A DNA stretch of 64,000 nucleotides, taken from positions 132,321,697 to 132,385,696 of the forward strand of contig NC_073627.1 in NCBI RefSeq assembly GCF_029407905.1, written 5' to 3'. The first letter of the stretch is position 1. Each line of letters begins with the position of its first letter. Shown here one piece after another: positions 32,314 through 43,684 of this stretch. A model generated the notes under the pieces. That model saw only the letters and a list, made by a program, of their open reading frames with translations. It made no database searches and was not told where the DNA came from. The position numbers and the translations under genes are program-made. Source of the DNA: Bubalus kerabau. Taxonomy: Eukaryota; Chordata; Mammalia; Artiodactyla; Bovidae.

Positions 32314-32388
32314 GTAAGTGCAATCCTCCCTGTGCCTGGAGGGAGAAAACCAGAAATTGTTGAAAACTGTTAGTAATGACTGCACAGC

Positions 32389-32399
32389 CCCTACAAGGT
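32389..32399 (+). repeat. Target-site duplication, left
   Basis: CCCTACAAGGT is identical to 33477-33487. Confidence 0.85.
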
Positions 32400-33476
32400 T
32401 CAGTTCAGTTCAGTTGCTCAGTAGTGTCCGACTCTTTGCAACCCCATGAATCACAGCATGCCAGGCCTCCCTGTCCATCACCAACCCCCGGAGTTCACTC
32501 AGACTCACATCCATCAAGTCTGTGATGCCATCCAGCCATCTCATCCTCTGTCATCCCCTTCTCCTCCTGCTCCCAATCCCTCCCAGCATCAGTCTTTTCC
32601 AATGAGTCAAGTCTTTGCATGAGGTCGCCAAAGTACTGGAGTTTCAACTTTAGCATCATTGCTTCCAAAGAAATCCCAGGGCTGATCTCCTTCAGAATAG
32701 ACTGGTTGGATCTCCTTGCAGTCCAAGGGACTCTCAAGAGTCTTCTCCAACACCACAGTTCAAAAGCATCAATTCTTCGGTGCTCAGCCTTCTTCACAGT
32801 CCAACTCTCACATCCATACATGACCACAGGAAAAGCCATAGCCTTTACTAGACGGACCTTTGTTGGCAAAGTAATGTCTCTGCTTTTTAATATGCTATCT
32901 AGGTTGGACATAACTTTCTTTCCAAGGAGTAAGCATCTTTTAATTTCACGGCTGCAATCACCATCTGCAGTAATTTTGGATCCCCCCAAAATAAAGTCTG
33001 ACACTGTTTCCTCTGTTTCCCCATCTATTTCCCATGACGTGATGGGACCAGATGCCATGATCTTTGTTTTCTGAATGTTGAGCTTTAAGCCAACTTTTTC
33101 ACTCTCCACTCTCACTTTTATCAAGAGGCTTTTTAGTTCCTCTTCACTTTCTGCCATAAGGGTGGTGTCATCTGCATATCTGAGGTTATTGATATTTCTC
33201 CTGGCAATCTTGATTCCAGCTTGTGCTTCTTCCAGTCCAGCGTTTCTCATGATGTGCTCTGCATAGAAGTTAAATAAGCAGGGTGACAATATACAGCCTT
33301 GACGTACTCCTTTTCCTATTTGGAATCAGTCTGTTGTTCCATGTCCAGTTCTAACTGTTGCTTCCTGACCTGCATACAGATTTCTCAAGAGGCAGGTCAG
33401 GTGGTTTGGTATTCCCATCTCTTTCAGAATTTTCCACAGTTTATTGTGATCCACACAGTCAAAAGATCTATTATCA
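32400..33476 (-). mobile_element. BovB LINE, 5' truncated
   Basis: The antisense tail TTCAGTTCAGTTCAGTTG is at the left and RT sequence runs to CCACACAGTCAAA at 33463. About 13 bases of non-BovB filler then precede the right TSD. The minus frame 32495-33289 (264 codons) retains SPCLFNFYAEHIMRNAGLEE, LRYADDTTLMAESEEE and FELWCWRRLLRVPWTARRSN. Confidence 0.92.
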
Positions 33477-33487
33477 CCCTACAAGGT
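33477..33487 (+). repeat. Target-site duplication, right
   Basis: CCCTACAAGGT is the partner of 32389-32399. Confidence 0.85.
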
Positions 33488-34106
33488 GATTGCCCCAAAT
33501 TCCAAATGGGCCCCAGAAAGCCTCTCCTCTGCTTGTTTATGCCTCTCACTTTCTTTATCCCCCTGGGACTTCATTCCTGAACAAGGTGTCTGAATCACTT
33601 CTCCCACCACCTTTTACCCTTCCTCCATTTCCCTTCTTTCCCACAGTCCTCTGGGCTTCCATCTCTTCCTGACAAAGAGGGAGACACCACACGTACTGTT
33701 TCCTATTTTCTGAGTTGGTCTTTGTCCTCCTTGTCTTCTCTAGAGCATAAGGGGATAGTGATCACTGGCTAACAGGATTTGCTTGCGAGAGGAGTGAAAA
33801 ACACAATGGATTATCTTTGCAGAATTATGTCTGTGTTTATAACCTGCACAGTAAGTATCTCAAGGTGGCAACAATTTTGCCATAGTGTTTTTTCCAGGAG
33901 TAAATACTACCTATGACGTACTTGACAACTTCCCCAAAGGTATGTAGAAGCTCATCTAAGCACTATCCAAATTCTAAAATAGTTGTCTAGCAAATTCAGC
34001 TGTTTTTTTTTCCCCCAAAGTAATTCACTTTTATGTTGTGTGTAATATACAGAAATGTTCATGAAAGTTATTTACTTTACAGTATGTATCCTTGAGATGA
34101 ATGAGG
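33488..34106. other. Unassigned intron sequence
   Basis: 33500-33730 is pyrimidine-rich. The remainder is ordinary intron without a recognised element. Confidence 0.4.
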
Positions 34107-34302
34107 GCAAGTGGCTTAGTCAGTAAAGAATCTGCCTGCAATGCAGGAGACCCAGGTTCAATTCCTGGATCAGGAAGATCCCCTGGAGAAGAGAATGGCC
34201 ACCTACTCCAGTATTCTTGCCTGCGAAATTCCATGGATAGAGGAGCCTGGTGGGCTACAGTTCACGGAGTCGCAAGAGTCAGACATGGCTTAGCGAGTAA
34301 AC
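34107..34302 (+). mobile_element. Bov-tA SINE
   Basis: tRNA-derived head (GTGGCTTAGTCAGTAAAGAA, CAATGCAGGAGACCCAGG) and A unit (CGCAAGAGTCAGACATGGC). Confidence 0.85.
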
Positions 34303-34886
34303 CATCACCATCCTGAATACACCATGATGTCATTGTTTATTCCACTTTTAATATTGGCATCCCTATGAAGATATGCTTTGCCCCATCACCTCATACTACT
34401 TTACTCATACAATGTAATTCCATTGCTTCTCTTGGGGATATTCCTTTTTTCTTTTTTGGAGTCATGAGGAAAGACATCCCAGTTGAGGTGGTCTTCAATC
34501 CTGCCAAAGGGGTGAGGTTCAATTAAAAACCATTCATGAGGCATGTGGTATCACTCAAGATACAAGAGTCCCATGTTAAAGCACAGAGCAACCCTGAATT
34601 GCTAGTTTAACTGGTGACATAGAAACTGATCCAGGAAGACCATAGCCAGTGACTAAGGCTGATGGAATATCTTAGTGGAACCTTTTGTCAGCTGCTCCTA
34701 CCTTTGCTCTGAACATAATGAGGAGCTTTGGACCAGTTGCTGACTGGAAGATGGTATTTCAGGGGTTTCCTGTTCTCTCTACAGTGTGATTTTTGCAGTG
34801 GATTCCTCCCTTGTTGCTGTGTTTCCTTCAAGGAAATCCAGTGGAGGGGCTTCGCCCTGACAGATAATAGTTCCATAGTCACCATC
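34303..34886. other. Unassigned intron sequence
   Basis: No gene or recognisable repeat. Confidence 0.4.
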
Positions 34887-35480
34887 TGCAGGGCTCCAAA
34901 ATCACTGTAGATGGTGACTGCAGCCATGAAATTAAAAGAAGCTTACTCCTTGGAAGGAAATTTATGTCCAACCTTGATAACATATTCAAAAGCAGAGACA
35001 TTACTTTGCTAACAAAGGTCCGTCTAGTCAAGGCTATTGTTTTTCCTGTGGTCATGTATGGATGTGAGAGTTGGACTGTGAAGAAGGCTGAGCGCCGAAG
35101 AATTGATGCTTTTGAACTGTGGTGTTGGAGAAGACTCTTGAGAGTCCCTTGGACTGCAAGGAGATCCAACCAGTCTATTCTGAAGGAGATCAGCCCTGGG
35201 ATTTCTTTGGAGGGAATGATGCTGAAGCTGAAACTCCAGTACTTTGGCCACCTCATGCAAAGAGTTGACTCATTGGAAAAGACTGATGGTGGGAGGGATT
35301 GGGAGCAGGAGGAGAAGGGGATGACAGAGGATGAGATGGCTGGATGGCACCACTGACTCGCTGGACGTGAGTTTGAGTGAACTGGAGTTGGTGATGGACA
35401 GGGAGGCCTGGCGTGCTGCGATTCATGGGGTCACAAAGAGTCAGATACGACTGAGTGACTGAACTGAACTGAACTGAACT
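34887..35480 (+). mobile_element. BovB 3' fragment
   Basis: It runs from GGGCTCCAAAATCACTGTAG to the TGAACTGAACTGAACT tail. The 130-codon frame 34964-35356 keeps KVRLVKAIVFPVVMYGCESW and FELWCWRRLLRVPWTARRSN, then a frameshift in the last part. Confidence 0.9.
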
Positions 35481-36383
35481 TACTGGGGATGAATGCCAAC
35501 TCTCCCCCAAATGCTCCTTTATCAGTTGTATTTGCATTTTGTGATGCTTAGGTCTAATCCTTTTTGCAGTCTCACTTTACTGCTCTGTTTTATATAACAG
35601 GTTCTCAGTACATACTCTTTTTATCCAAGGCTTTCACAGTGTGCTTACAAAGTGTAATGAATACAGCTAAATAACATCACTAAAGAAAATGTAACTTTTA
35701 CCATCAATGGAACTTTTTCCAGAGGCTTCTGGCTGAGTGGGCAGTCAAATATGGATGGACAATTTAGTTCTCATGGTTATTTCCCTGACATGATTCTATA
35801 CTGTATTTAATTGAAAAAGGAGCCATTGACTTAAGAAGTGTAATGGCGTGTCCGTGGGAAGTGGTGGGGGCCTTGGAGTAGAGTGCCTGGCCTCCTGGCC
35901 TTCTGGGCATCCTGGATTCCCCACCGTTCTCTACATATCAGAGGGAAATGATGCCTATTCTGAGTGACCCCACAAATGATCCGGACTCATATCTGTTCTG
36001 AGCAACTCAGGGGCCCTCTGAAAAATGTACAATGATGCTTTTATAGAATTAGACCAGATCTCAGAGCTGCACCTTTGGTAAACATGAAGATTTCATAGGA
36101 GATGAACAAATAAGCTTGGTCATACACGTTATTTAGTCATAATGAAGTACTACTACATGTTTGGATGGTTTATAGGCTTGCTGGGCAATTCTTATTTTAT
36201 TTCTAAGATGAGAAATTAGCAGAATCGTCTTATAGTCTTATGAGTACAGAACTTCAAATAAGAACTGAAAAGCTAAAAATCAACTCAACTCTGATTGCCT
36301 CTCTACTGTATGTTTTCTAACACTTGGTTAGGAGTGTCAGATTGGTTTACAAAGATTTGGAAGGATGGATTAATTACAGCTCA
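35481..36383. other. Unassigned intron sequence
   Basis: A locally GC-rich patch lies at 35845-35935. No element was recognised. Confidence 0.4.
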
Positions 36384-37031
36384 TGCAGGTAGGATATCTC
36401 AGGCTCCTGTCTTGTTGTGGCAAGAATTTAAAACAGACTGGTTTACAGCTCAGTTACAGCTCAAGCAGACAGATCTTTTATTAGACAGTGAATAGTACAC
36501 TCCTGAGAGGAGGGAGTACCTGACCCTGAAGGAGTGGCCACGATCTCTCTTGCCTTTCCCATCTTCTCCTCTTGGTTCTGCCTTGTGAGAGGTAGGGCTT
36601 GTACCAGCCACCAATCAGGAAAAGGAATGCAAATAGATGTATGCTCAAGGCTGGCTGACAGTTGCAAGTTACATAACAGTAGGCTTTATTGCACATGACT
36701 TTCCCATAATTTAGTCTGTTATAATCTGATGGATATATGTATAGAATAGTTATGAACCCTTAATGGGCCCCTGGCTGCCTAAGGTCACTTGAGGACGCAT
36801 CTGTGCATCAAGGGCACCCTGTGCTGGAGTTGGAGAAGCCCCTGTGGTTAGTTTGTATCCACTATGTGCCTAGAATGCTTGTGCAGCAGTTGGAAAAGTC
36901 TCTGTGGTTACTTTTGTAGCGTATCTGTGAGCTTTCCTGGGCATGTCTGGGTGAGATTTAGAGCTCAGCTTGCATCCCTTTAGGCTAGGCCCTCCCTTGT
37001 TGCTAATGCCTAACTCCCTCCCTACCTAACA
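36384..37031 (-). mobile_element. LTR-like endogenous retroviral sequence
   Basis: On the minus strand it starts TGTTAGGTAGGGAGGGAG and has an AATAAA at 36477-36482 near the far end. The start resembles other bovine LTR families. No target duplication was found, so the left boundary is approximate. Confidence 0.55.
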
Positions 37032-37784
37032 TTAGTGTATATGAGAAGCAAAACAAAACACACAGTAGCAATGGATATTTCTTTATTTTATGCAGAAAGA
37101 GCTGCAGCAGTGAATGTTAAATGCCACAGGCATTGAAAGTTGTCCCTTGGGATGCTTCAGACAGAAATTCAGGGAGTCACAGGTGAACAGTCACACTGTG
37201 TTTTTTTCCCCTTAATACTACTGGCATTTAACTGAAATCACAAATTAATCAGTATACACTTTAAAATTTTATTTTGAATTGTCTTCTTACAAAGCCATCA
37301 CAGGGTATGTTTGCATTTAGTACAGGAACGTGTTTTACTAGGCTGCTATGTGATTTTTTTCCCCCTTATGGATGCACTTTTTGGAAAACGGTCTGTTCTC
37401 TCCTGCTCAGGCTGCTAGCAGATTGCTGGGAGCACAGCAGAAAGGGGATCAGAGGTTACCTAGACAGGTCCCAGAGGCAAAGTTTCTGTGTTTTCTCTAC
37501 ATCTTTATAGTCAGGAATGGTATATGTAGATAGTTGAAACTGCTTCTTAAGAAATCAGAGCTGGAGCAAATGCTTAAATTTTCCTCAGCTCTGTAGGTGG
37601 GGTTGTGACAAAAACATCAGTATTTAAAGCCCAGAGATCTCTGAGCAGGCAGGTCAGAGAGCATCCCCAGGGCCTGCCCACCCATCAGCCCCTCTTGCCT
37701 GTCATTCCTGGTTCTCTCATCCTCTCCCTACTCACCCAGCCCCACCTGGAATCAGTAATATGTCTCCTGTGAATTTGCTGTTGT
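37032..37784. other. Unassigned intron sequence
   Basis: A locally GC-richer stretch occurs at 37640-37750. No exon signature was seen. Confidence 0.4.
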
Positions 37785-38352
37785 TGTTCAGTTGTTAAAT
37801 TGTGTCTGACTCTTTATGATCCCATGGACTGCAGTACGCCAGGCTTTCTTGTCCTTCACTATCTCCCGGAGTTTGCTCAGATTCGTGTTCATTGAATCAG
37901 TAATGCTATCCAACCATCTCATACTCTGCTTTCCCCTTATTCTTTTGCCTTCAATCTTTCCCAGCATCAGGGTCTTCTCCAGTGAGTCAGCTTTTCACAT
38001 CAGGTGTCCAAAGTATTGGAGCTTCAGCTTCAGCATCAGTCCTTCCAATGACTATTCAGGGTTGATTTCCTTTAGGATTGACTGGTTTGATCTCCTTGCA
38101 GGCCAAGGGACTCTCAAGAGTCTTCTCCAGCACCACAATTCAGAGGCATCAATTCTTCGGCACTCAGCCTTCTTTATGGTCCAGTTCTCACATCCATACA
38201 TGACTACTGGAAAAACCATAGCCCACCAGGCTCCTGTGTCCATGGAATTCTCTAGGCAAGGACACTGAAGTGGGTAGTCATTCCCTTCTCCAGGGAATCT
38301 TCATGACCCAGATATCAAGCCTGGGTCCATCTGAGTCACCAGGGAAGCCTCT
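37785..38352 (-). mobile_element. BovB/Bov-tA chimeric element
   Basis: 37785-38222 is the antisense BovB 3' end (VMYGCENWTIKKAECRRIDA and FELWCW-like ELWCWRRLLRVPWPARRSN). At 38222 it passes directly into an antisense Bov-tA (CCCACCAGGCTCCTGTGTCC ... CACCAGGGAAGCC). The junction is at a shared (G/A)TAGCC. In sense orientation the order is SINE head then BovB 3' end. Confidence 0.85.
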
Positions 38353-38888
38353 TCTGTGAATTACGATGCATTTAAGTGAGGAAAAAAAACACACAGAGCT
38401 TGATAAAATTCATTTGAGACAATGTAATGGAGATCTTGAAGGGAAACTTTCCTTGGTGACAGTTTCAATTTAGCCATTTACTTACTTGACATATAGATGC
38501 CCTGGAGACGGGTGGGTCTCTTCGCTTCAAATTAACCCATTTGACATTGGTCCCTTGGGTATTTCTCTGCTCTGAATCTTGTTGAAAGTTGAGGAAGGCA
38601 TGAAATTATTTTTCTTTTCAGCTCTGGGTAATTTCCCTCTCGGCACAAAGCTGACAATCTTTATGAAAGTTCATGCCCCGTGGTCATCAGGAGCAGGGGT
38701 CATTGTCTTTGTGGTCAGTGACCAGGATAATTAAGGCCCCAGTTGAGAGTTTCCTGTTTAACCTTTCCTCTCCTCCAAAGACACAAGTCACTGCCTGTGT
38801 CTGAGCCAACCAAAGGTGGGGGAAGCAGTCACATAGGAATAAGTGGAGACAAATCTTCCAATATATCTGCCAATTGTTTGCTGTTTTT
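38353..38888. other. Unassigned intron sequence
   Basis: No gene or recognisable repeat. Confidence 0.4.
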
Positions 38889-39092
38889 TTAGTCCCTGAG
38901 TCTTGTTCAACTCTTTGGGACCCCATGGACTATAGCCTGCCAGGCTTCTCTGTCCATGGGATTTCCCAGGCAAGAATACTGGAGTGGGTTGCCATTTCCT
39001 TCTCCAGAGGATCTTCCAGACCCAGGGATTGAACCTGTGCCTCCTGCATTGGCAGGTGGATTCTTCACCACTGAACCACCTGGGAAGTCCAT
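38889..39092 (-). mobile_element. Bov-tA SINE
   Basis: Antisense A unit (GGGACCCCATGGACTATAGC) and tRNA head (CTGAACCACCTGGGAAGTCC). Confidence 0.88.
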
Positions 39093-40414
39093 GTCTGCCA
39101 GTATAGAAATATTAAATACAGTCTGGCTATCAATAAACAAACAATACTGAACAACTGACAAATCACAGAGATACGTTCTTAGAAGGGGTAGAGAATGAAA
39201 AGGGAGCTAAGCTTTAATAAAACACCCTCATCAGAACCTAAAATGGTTGTTTCTTCTTTGCAAAGCAGAGACTGTAACACCTGTCTTACTAGCAGGGTGT
39301 GTGTCAACACTTGGAGCATCTGGGAAGGTCCTTAGCACATCCCATGCTTGTGAGAAGTTTTGGCTACTTCATTTTCTCTCGTTTATCTCGTTTATTGTGG
39401 AACAGTGGTTCAGCTCTACTGGTCAGTAAAACTGCTCGGTGCTCCCTGACAGTGTTCGGGTTATACTTGTGTATTTCTCACTTTTTTCAGTCATTAGAAA
39501 AAAAGGCAGTCACCTCGGTGGACTATGTGGATGAGCAAAAGCACAGTAACTCACATCGTCAGCCAGCAGGTATCTGGGGATTACCCCGTGGCTGTGTTAC
39601 CTAACTGAAATGAATTGCCCTATGGCACAGGGGATTCTGCAGTTTCATTACTTTAGCAGAGTACCTACTTAATCAAATAGCTTAATTTGCATACCTCCTC
39701 ACCACAGGTAAGGGATATGAAGTGTTCAAGGTCGATTACCTGCAGATGTTGAAGACTGGTTGACAGAGATGTAGATGTATCTGTGAGAGAGAGGCTGGTC
39801 CCGAGGCAACATGCTGGAAACATGCTGATACTTTTTAGTCTGATGTGCTTCTGTACATGTGGTACTCATAACATGTTAATGTTACTTCCTGACTTCAAAA
39901 GAGATTAAAAATGACACAGAAAGATTGTCAAGTTTTTTAAAGAAGTGTATCATCAGTACATCCTTTGATACTAACTAATATAAGTCAGAATACAGGACAT
40001 TTAATAGTTTCTCAGAGATTTAAAAGGATTCATAAAAAATTTTGTATGTAGAACCTCTAAGTTAAAAAGACAGCTAAATGCCAACACCTAATATTTGACA
40101 TATTTTGGTTACAAAATTACAGGCAATTGCCTAGTAATGTTACTTGGGACTATTAGTTAGCCCTCAGGTAGAACTCAGAGGGACTTCTCATTCATCAGAT
40201 ATTAGTTGGGACCTTTGCACAAATGAATAGAAGTAGCAGGAAGGTGTTGGGTGATGATCAGTCCTGTGATTAAAGACAAAGAAAGATTGAGAAACTTTCA
40301 CAGGTTGTAGAACACTAAGGAGACACAGCGACTAAATGCAACACAGGATCCTGGAACAGAAAAGTGAGTTAGTAGGAAAACCGGAGACATCAAAATAAAG
40401 TTGATCATTTCTTT
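39093..40414. other. Unassigned intron sequence
   Basis: No gene or clear repeat. The open frames at 39247-39604 carry no motif. Confidence 0.4.
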
Positions 40415-40580
40415 AACCTTGTACCAGTGTTAATAGCTTAGTTTTGATCAAAGTGCCATGGTGATGTCAGAAATTAACATTAGGAGACATTAGGCAAAAA
40501 GTAGACAGGAATTCCCTACCCATCTTTGCAACTCTTTTGTAAATCTGAAATTATTTCAAAATAGAAAGTTTAAAAATGTA
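40415..40580 (+). repeat. Old L1 3'UTR end
   Basis: TTGTACCAGTGTTAATAGCT, then TTTGCAACTCTTTTGTAAAT and ATTATTTCAAAATAGAAAG follow the 3' end of old (L1M) elements. Confidence 0.55.
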
Positions 40581-41500
40581 TTACAGAACAACCAAAAATG
40601 TGGCATATTTAAGATTCTGGATCAAAAGAAAAGATATTGTGCTTGTGAAACAGTGAGAAGAAACTTTATAATATTGGAACAAAGATTTACTACAGGAAAT
40701 GAGGAAGTCACAGAAAGAATCTGTAAGCGTCAGACTTAACTAAGGGTTATACATGCAGTGCAATTAACAGAGGACGTAGTGAAGGGATAGATATGCCCAC
40801 TTGCTGGTGACTTGCTGGCCATAGCTCCACACACTGATGTAAGTACCCCACTTCCGTTTCCCTTTGAGCTATCCTGTAACCATGTCACACATCTCCTGAT
40901 GTGCACGGAGTCATAACAGTTTTAGTAAACAGGGTGTGGATGTTAATAATTGCCCTTAATAAGAAGATAATAAATGTTGCCTACAGTATCAGGCTTTATT
41001 ATGAGAGTCTCAAATTAGGTGTAAGAATAATGGGAAAAAACTTTTAAAGCTACTTTTTTCATGTTAGGGGTTGTTTACATGACACTGTTTTCTGGACATG
41101 GATAATTAGCAAAATATCAGTTCTAGAATTCATTTCAGATCTATTTCCCAATTTTATATTGCATAATAATTTAAATGAACAAAACGTATTATATAATATG
41201 ATATCTAAATCCAAATTCAAAACTCATGTTTCTAATAAATGGAAGAACAAAATATACCAATAATACATTCTCAGAAATCTGTAATTCTTTGGTTTCTTCC
41301 CGGCACTGGTGAAAACAAAGCCCAGTGATTTCTACTTTGCACCTATTTTCATCAATATGCGAGAAACTCCTTATTGTTAGCCTCCTCTGGATTCTCATTC
41401 ATCCTCCCTCCTGCCTGTTCAGAACCCTCGCTCCCCTGCACAGAAATTAATTTCATCTTCACCACTCCCATGTTGCCTTTCAAGTTATTCTTTGAGTTGT
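40581..41500. other. Unassigned AT-rich intron
   Basis: Nothing recognised. Confidence 0.4.
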
Positions 41501-41514
41501 TCTCAAGTTATTCT

Positions 41515-41600
41515 CTCTGAGTTCATGAGCACCTTGAGTGCAGGGCTATGCCATAACTATCTTTGTTATCCCAGTACTCAACACTGTAGTTCCTCATGTT
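41515..41600 (+). repeat. L2-like 3' fragment
   Basis: ATGAGCACCTTGAGTGCAGG followed by CTATCTTTGTTATCCCAG matches the conserved L2 3' region (cf. 'TCCTTGAGGGCAGGGACTGT'). Confidence 0.5.
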
Positions 41601-42016
41601 AGGAATCCAGAACTAAGATTTTCTAGTTCTGCTATAGCCTGCATATTTTCCTTATGGCCAACAGAGGGCAAGTCATGCATTAAAGCCAATAAAGACACTA
41701 GTTCCAAGCACTGATGTGATGGCCTGTTGTCCACCTGTTATATTAAGCACTTTTACTTAGTGGGACCCCCAAACTACAAAGAATTAGGGGTTACAGACCA
41801 TCCAGTTAATATAAGCTCCATTCATTTACACTTAACTTGTGTTTTTATTTTTATTTTTTTGTATAAGTGTGTGCAATTATGAGGCATTATATAAGGAAGA
41901 ATGTGAAACTATGATTTTTATAAATTTCATTTATGATACTATTCTTCCAGGTTAATAAAAATTTCAAAGATTTCTCCATCTTTATCATTTTTCTTTTTTC
42001 TATTCCCCACAAAAAG

Positions 42017-42210
42017 GAGCTGGTGGTTGGTCTCCTCTTGTGTCAAATAAATACCAGTGGCTGCAGATTGACCTTGGAGAGAGAATGGAGGTCACAGCTG
42101 TGGCCACCCAGGGAGGATACGGGAGCTCCGACTGGGTGACCAGCTACCTCCTGATGTTCAGTGATGGCGGGAGGAACTGGAAGCAATATCGACGAGAGGA
42201 AAGCATCTGG
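42017..42210 (+). CDS. CNTNAP3: Contactin-associated protein exon, core of discoidin domain (probable CNTNAP3 exon 3)
   Basis: This 194-bp exon has its acceptor AG at 42015-42016, after a T-rich tract, and a donor TGG|GTATGT with GT at 42211-42212. Its first two bases complete the Gly codon begun at 24024, so the exons join in frame and this one ends in phase 0. It encodes AGGWSPLVSNKYQWLQIDLG, then ERMEVTAVATQGGYGSSDWV, TSYLLMFSDGGRNWK and QYRREESIW. These are the hallmark strands of F5/8 type C domains (W-LQIDLG, ITAVATQG, SDWVTSY, FS-DGRNW). No stop or frameshift is present. DGGRNWKQYRREESIW matches human CNTNAP3 as I recall it, whereas CNTNAP4 has differences here (SNWV, QEDSIW). The next exon, expected to begin GF(P/S)GN, was not found before 64000, so intron 3 exceeds 21.7 kb. 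The gene is + strand and both exons look functional. Confidence 0.9.
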
Positions 42211-43084
42211 GTATGTGCATCTATTGAAAAGCAGTCTGTCAGAGTATGCACTATGCCAGTTACAACATTTTGCTGCCCATCTGTCAGGTCAAGTACAGAA
42301 ACAGAGCCTCCTAAATTACTCAAAAATATTCCCACTGAATGTAAGGCACAGGTGACATTTTAGAATACACTGTCTATGTATAATTTATGAAATAAGTAAA
42401 AAGTAAAATAATGTAGGGGGAATGTCTTCCCATTGTTTCTTCAAACAGTGTGTAGTCTAAGGTTTAAATAAATCATATGCAGCTCACTTTATTTTTGTTT
42501 AATATCAGGCACAGTAGTTTGTATTGCCTGAGCACATTTTGATTAAAACATATTCATTTTTTTTTCTGTGCCTTCTGATAAATTGAAATTTCTAAAAGAC
42601 TCAGAACATTTAAAAATTGATGTAATGGAGAGTCTTTCTGTGGAGGACTTCTTGAGGCATGTGTTGAGTTCCTGCTCCAACAGGAACCCAAGCACTGTGT
42701 GGCTCCTTGTAATTTATGGACAGTATATGGTTAGGATTCGTTGAATCATAACTACTTTAATTTACATCAGTGACATAGTTTCTATTCTGATCACATGCTC
42801 ATGCTCCTTTTAGAAGAATTAAGTTTTGTTTGCTTAACTTTTGGAATTTTAAAATATATGTAATCGACTACATAGTTAGGGTTTCATATCTTTAAATCAC
42901 AGTTTGCTCCAAGTGAAAAGCTTCCAAAGAAGAGTGTTGTAAAGATCTGCCCAGGGTTTGCAATTTGGTGATGGGGCAACCAATGGGCTGGGTGGGGTGT
43001 GGGGTGGTGTGGTCTGAAGATTTGTCAAATGGAGACAAAATTACTTTTTTCCTTTTTATTAAAAATGTAATTTAGGAATTTGAA
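42211..43084. other. Start of intron 3 with G-quadruplex motif
   Basis: The donor GTATGT is at 42211. A canonical four-run G motif lies at 42985-43004 on the sense strand (GGGCTGGGTGGGGTGTGGGG). No repeat was recognised. Confidence 0.45.
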
Positions 43085-43275
43085 GGAGCAAAGAATGAAC
43101 TGTTAGTGTTTAATGGGGACAGGGTTTCAGTTTGAGAAGATGAAAAATTCTGGAAATGGGTGTTGGTCATGGTTGCACAGCAGTGTGAATGTTAATGTCT
43201 AGAATTGTGCATTTCAAAATGTCTAAAGGGCTAAATGTTACATTATAGATGTTTTACCACAATAAAATATATACA
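43085..43275 (+). repeat. Old L1 3'UTR fragment
   Basis: GGTTGCACAGCAGTGTGAAT, GTGCATTTCAAAATGTCT and TTTTACCACAATAAAATA follow an L1M/L1ME 3' end. Confidence 0.5.
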
Positions 43276-43684
43276 GTGTGTCTTCCATTTAACTTAGTCT
43301 AAGGATGTTGTAAAACTTAATTTTTTTTTCTGAATTGTCATGGTAAGAGGAAAAATGTCAGGTAAAAACCTATTATCAATAAGGCTAATAGGCAACAAAA
43401 TGATAATACGACTTGGGTAACAAATTGCCCTCGTTTGACTTTCCTTAGACACTAATGTTATGTTAAGACCTAATAGATTGTGGTCTACTTAATTTTTTTG
43501 TCTCTGGAGCGCTTATTATTAAGTTTGTCAGTAAATGCTGATGTAAATTGAATCAAGAAGAACTAGTTAATTATCTAACACTAATTAAAAGAATAAAATG
43601 GGAAGGAATTTGTGAGTGTTTTTAGGGCTGCCTGACAAAGTTTCCAAACAAGCACTTGCCATGTATATAATTGGAAGCAGTTAT
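43276..43684. other. Unassigned AT-rich intron
   Basis: Nothing recognised. Confidence 0.4.

Larger units (their letters stand above)
31411..32388. other. Unassigned intron sequence with a G-quadruplex motif and a CTCF-like site
   Basis: There is no gene. It holds a G-run cluster at 32199-32220 and a CTCF-core-like motif at 32300-32313, both listed separately. Confidence 0.4.
24025..42016 (+). other. CNTNAP3: Intron 2 of the CNTNAP gene (17,992 bp)
   Basis: This is the interval between the donor at 24025 (GTGAGT) and the acceptor at 42016 (AAAAAG). It holds SINEs, BovB copies, four LTRs and long stretches with no recognisable repeat. No further exon of the family was seen in it. Confidence 0.8.

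Noticed and set aside
42211..42363. Continuation of the frame past ESIW (VCASIEKQS...)
   Set aside because: A GTATGT donor follows Trp exactly where the discoidin similarity stops, so this is intron.
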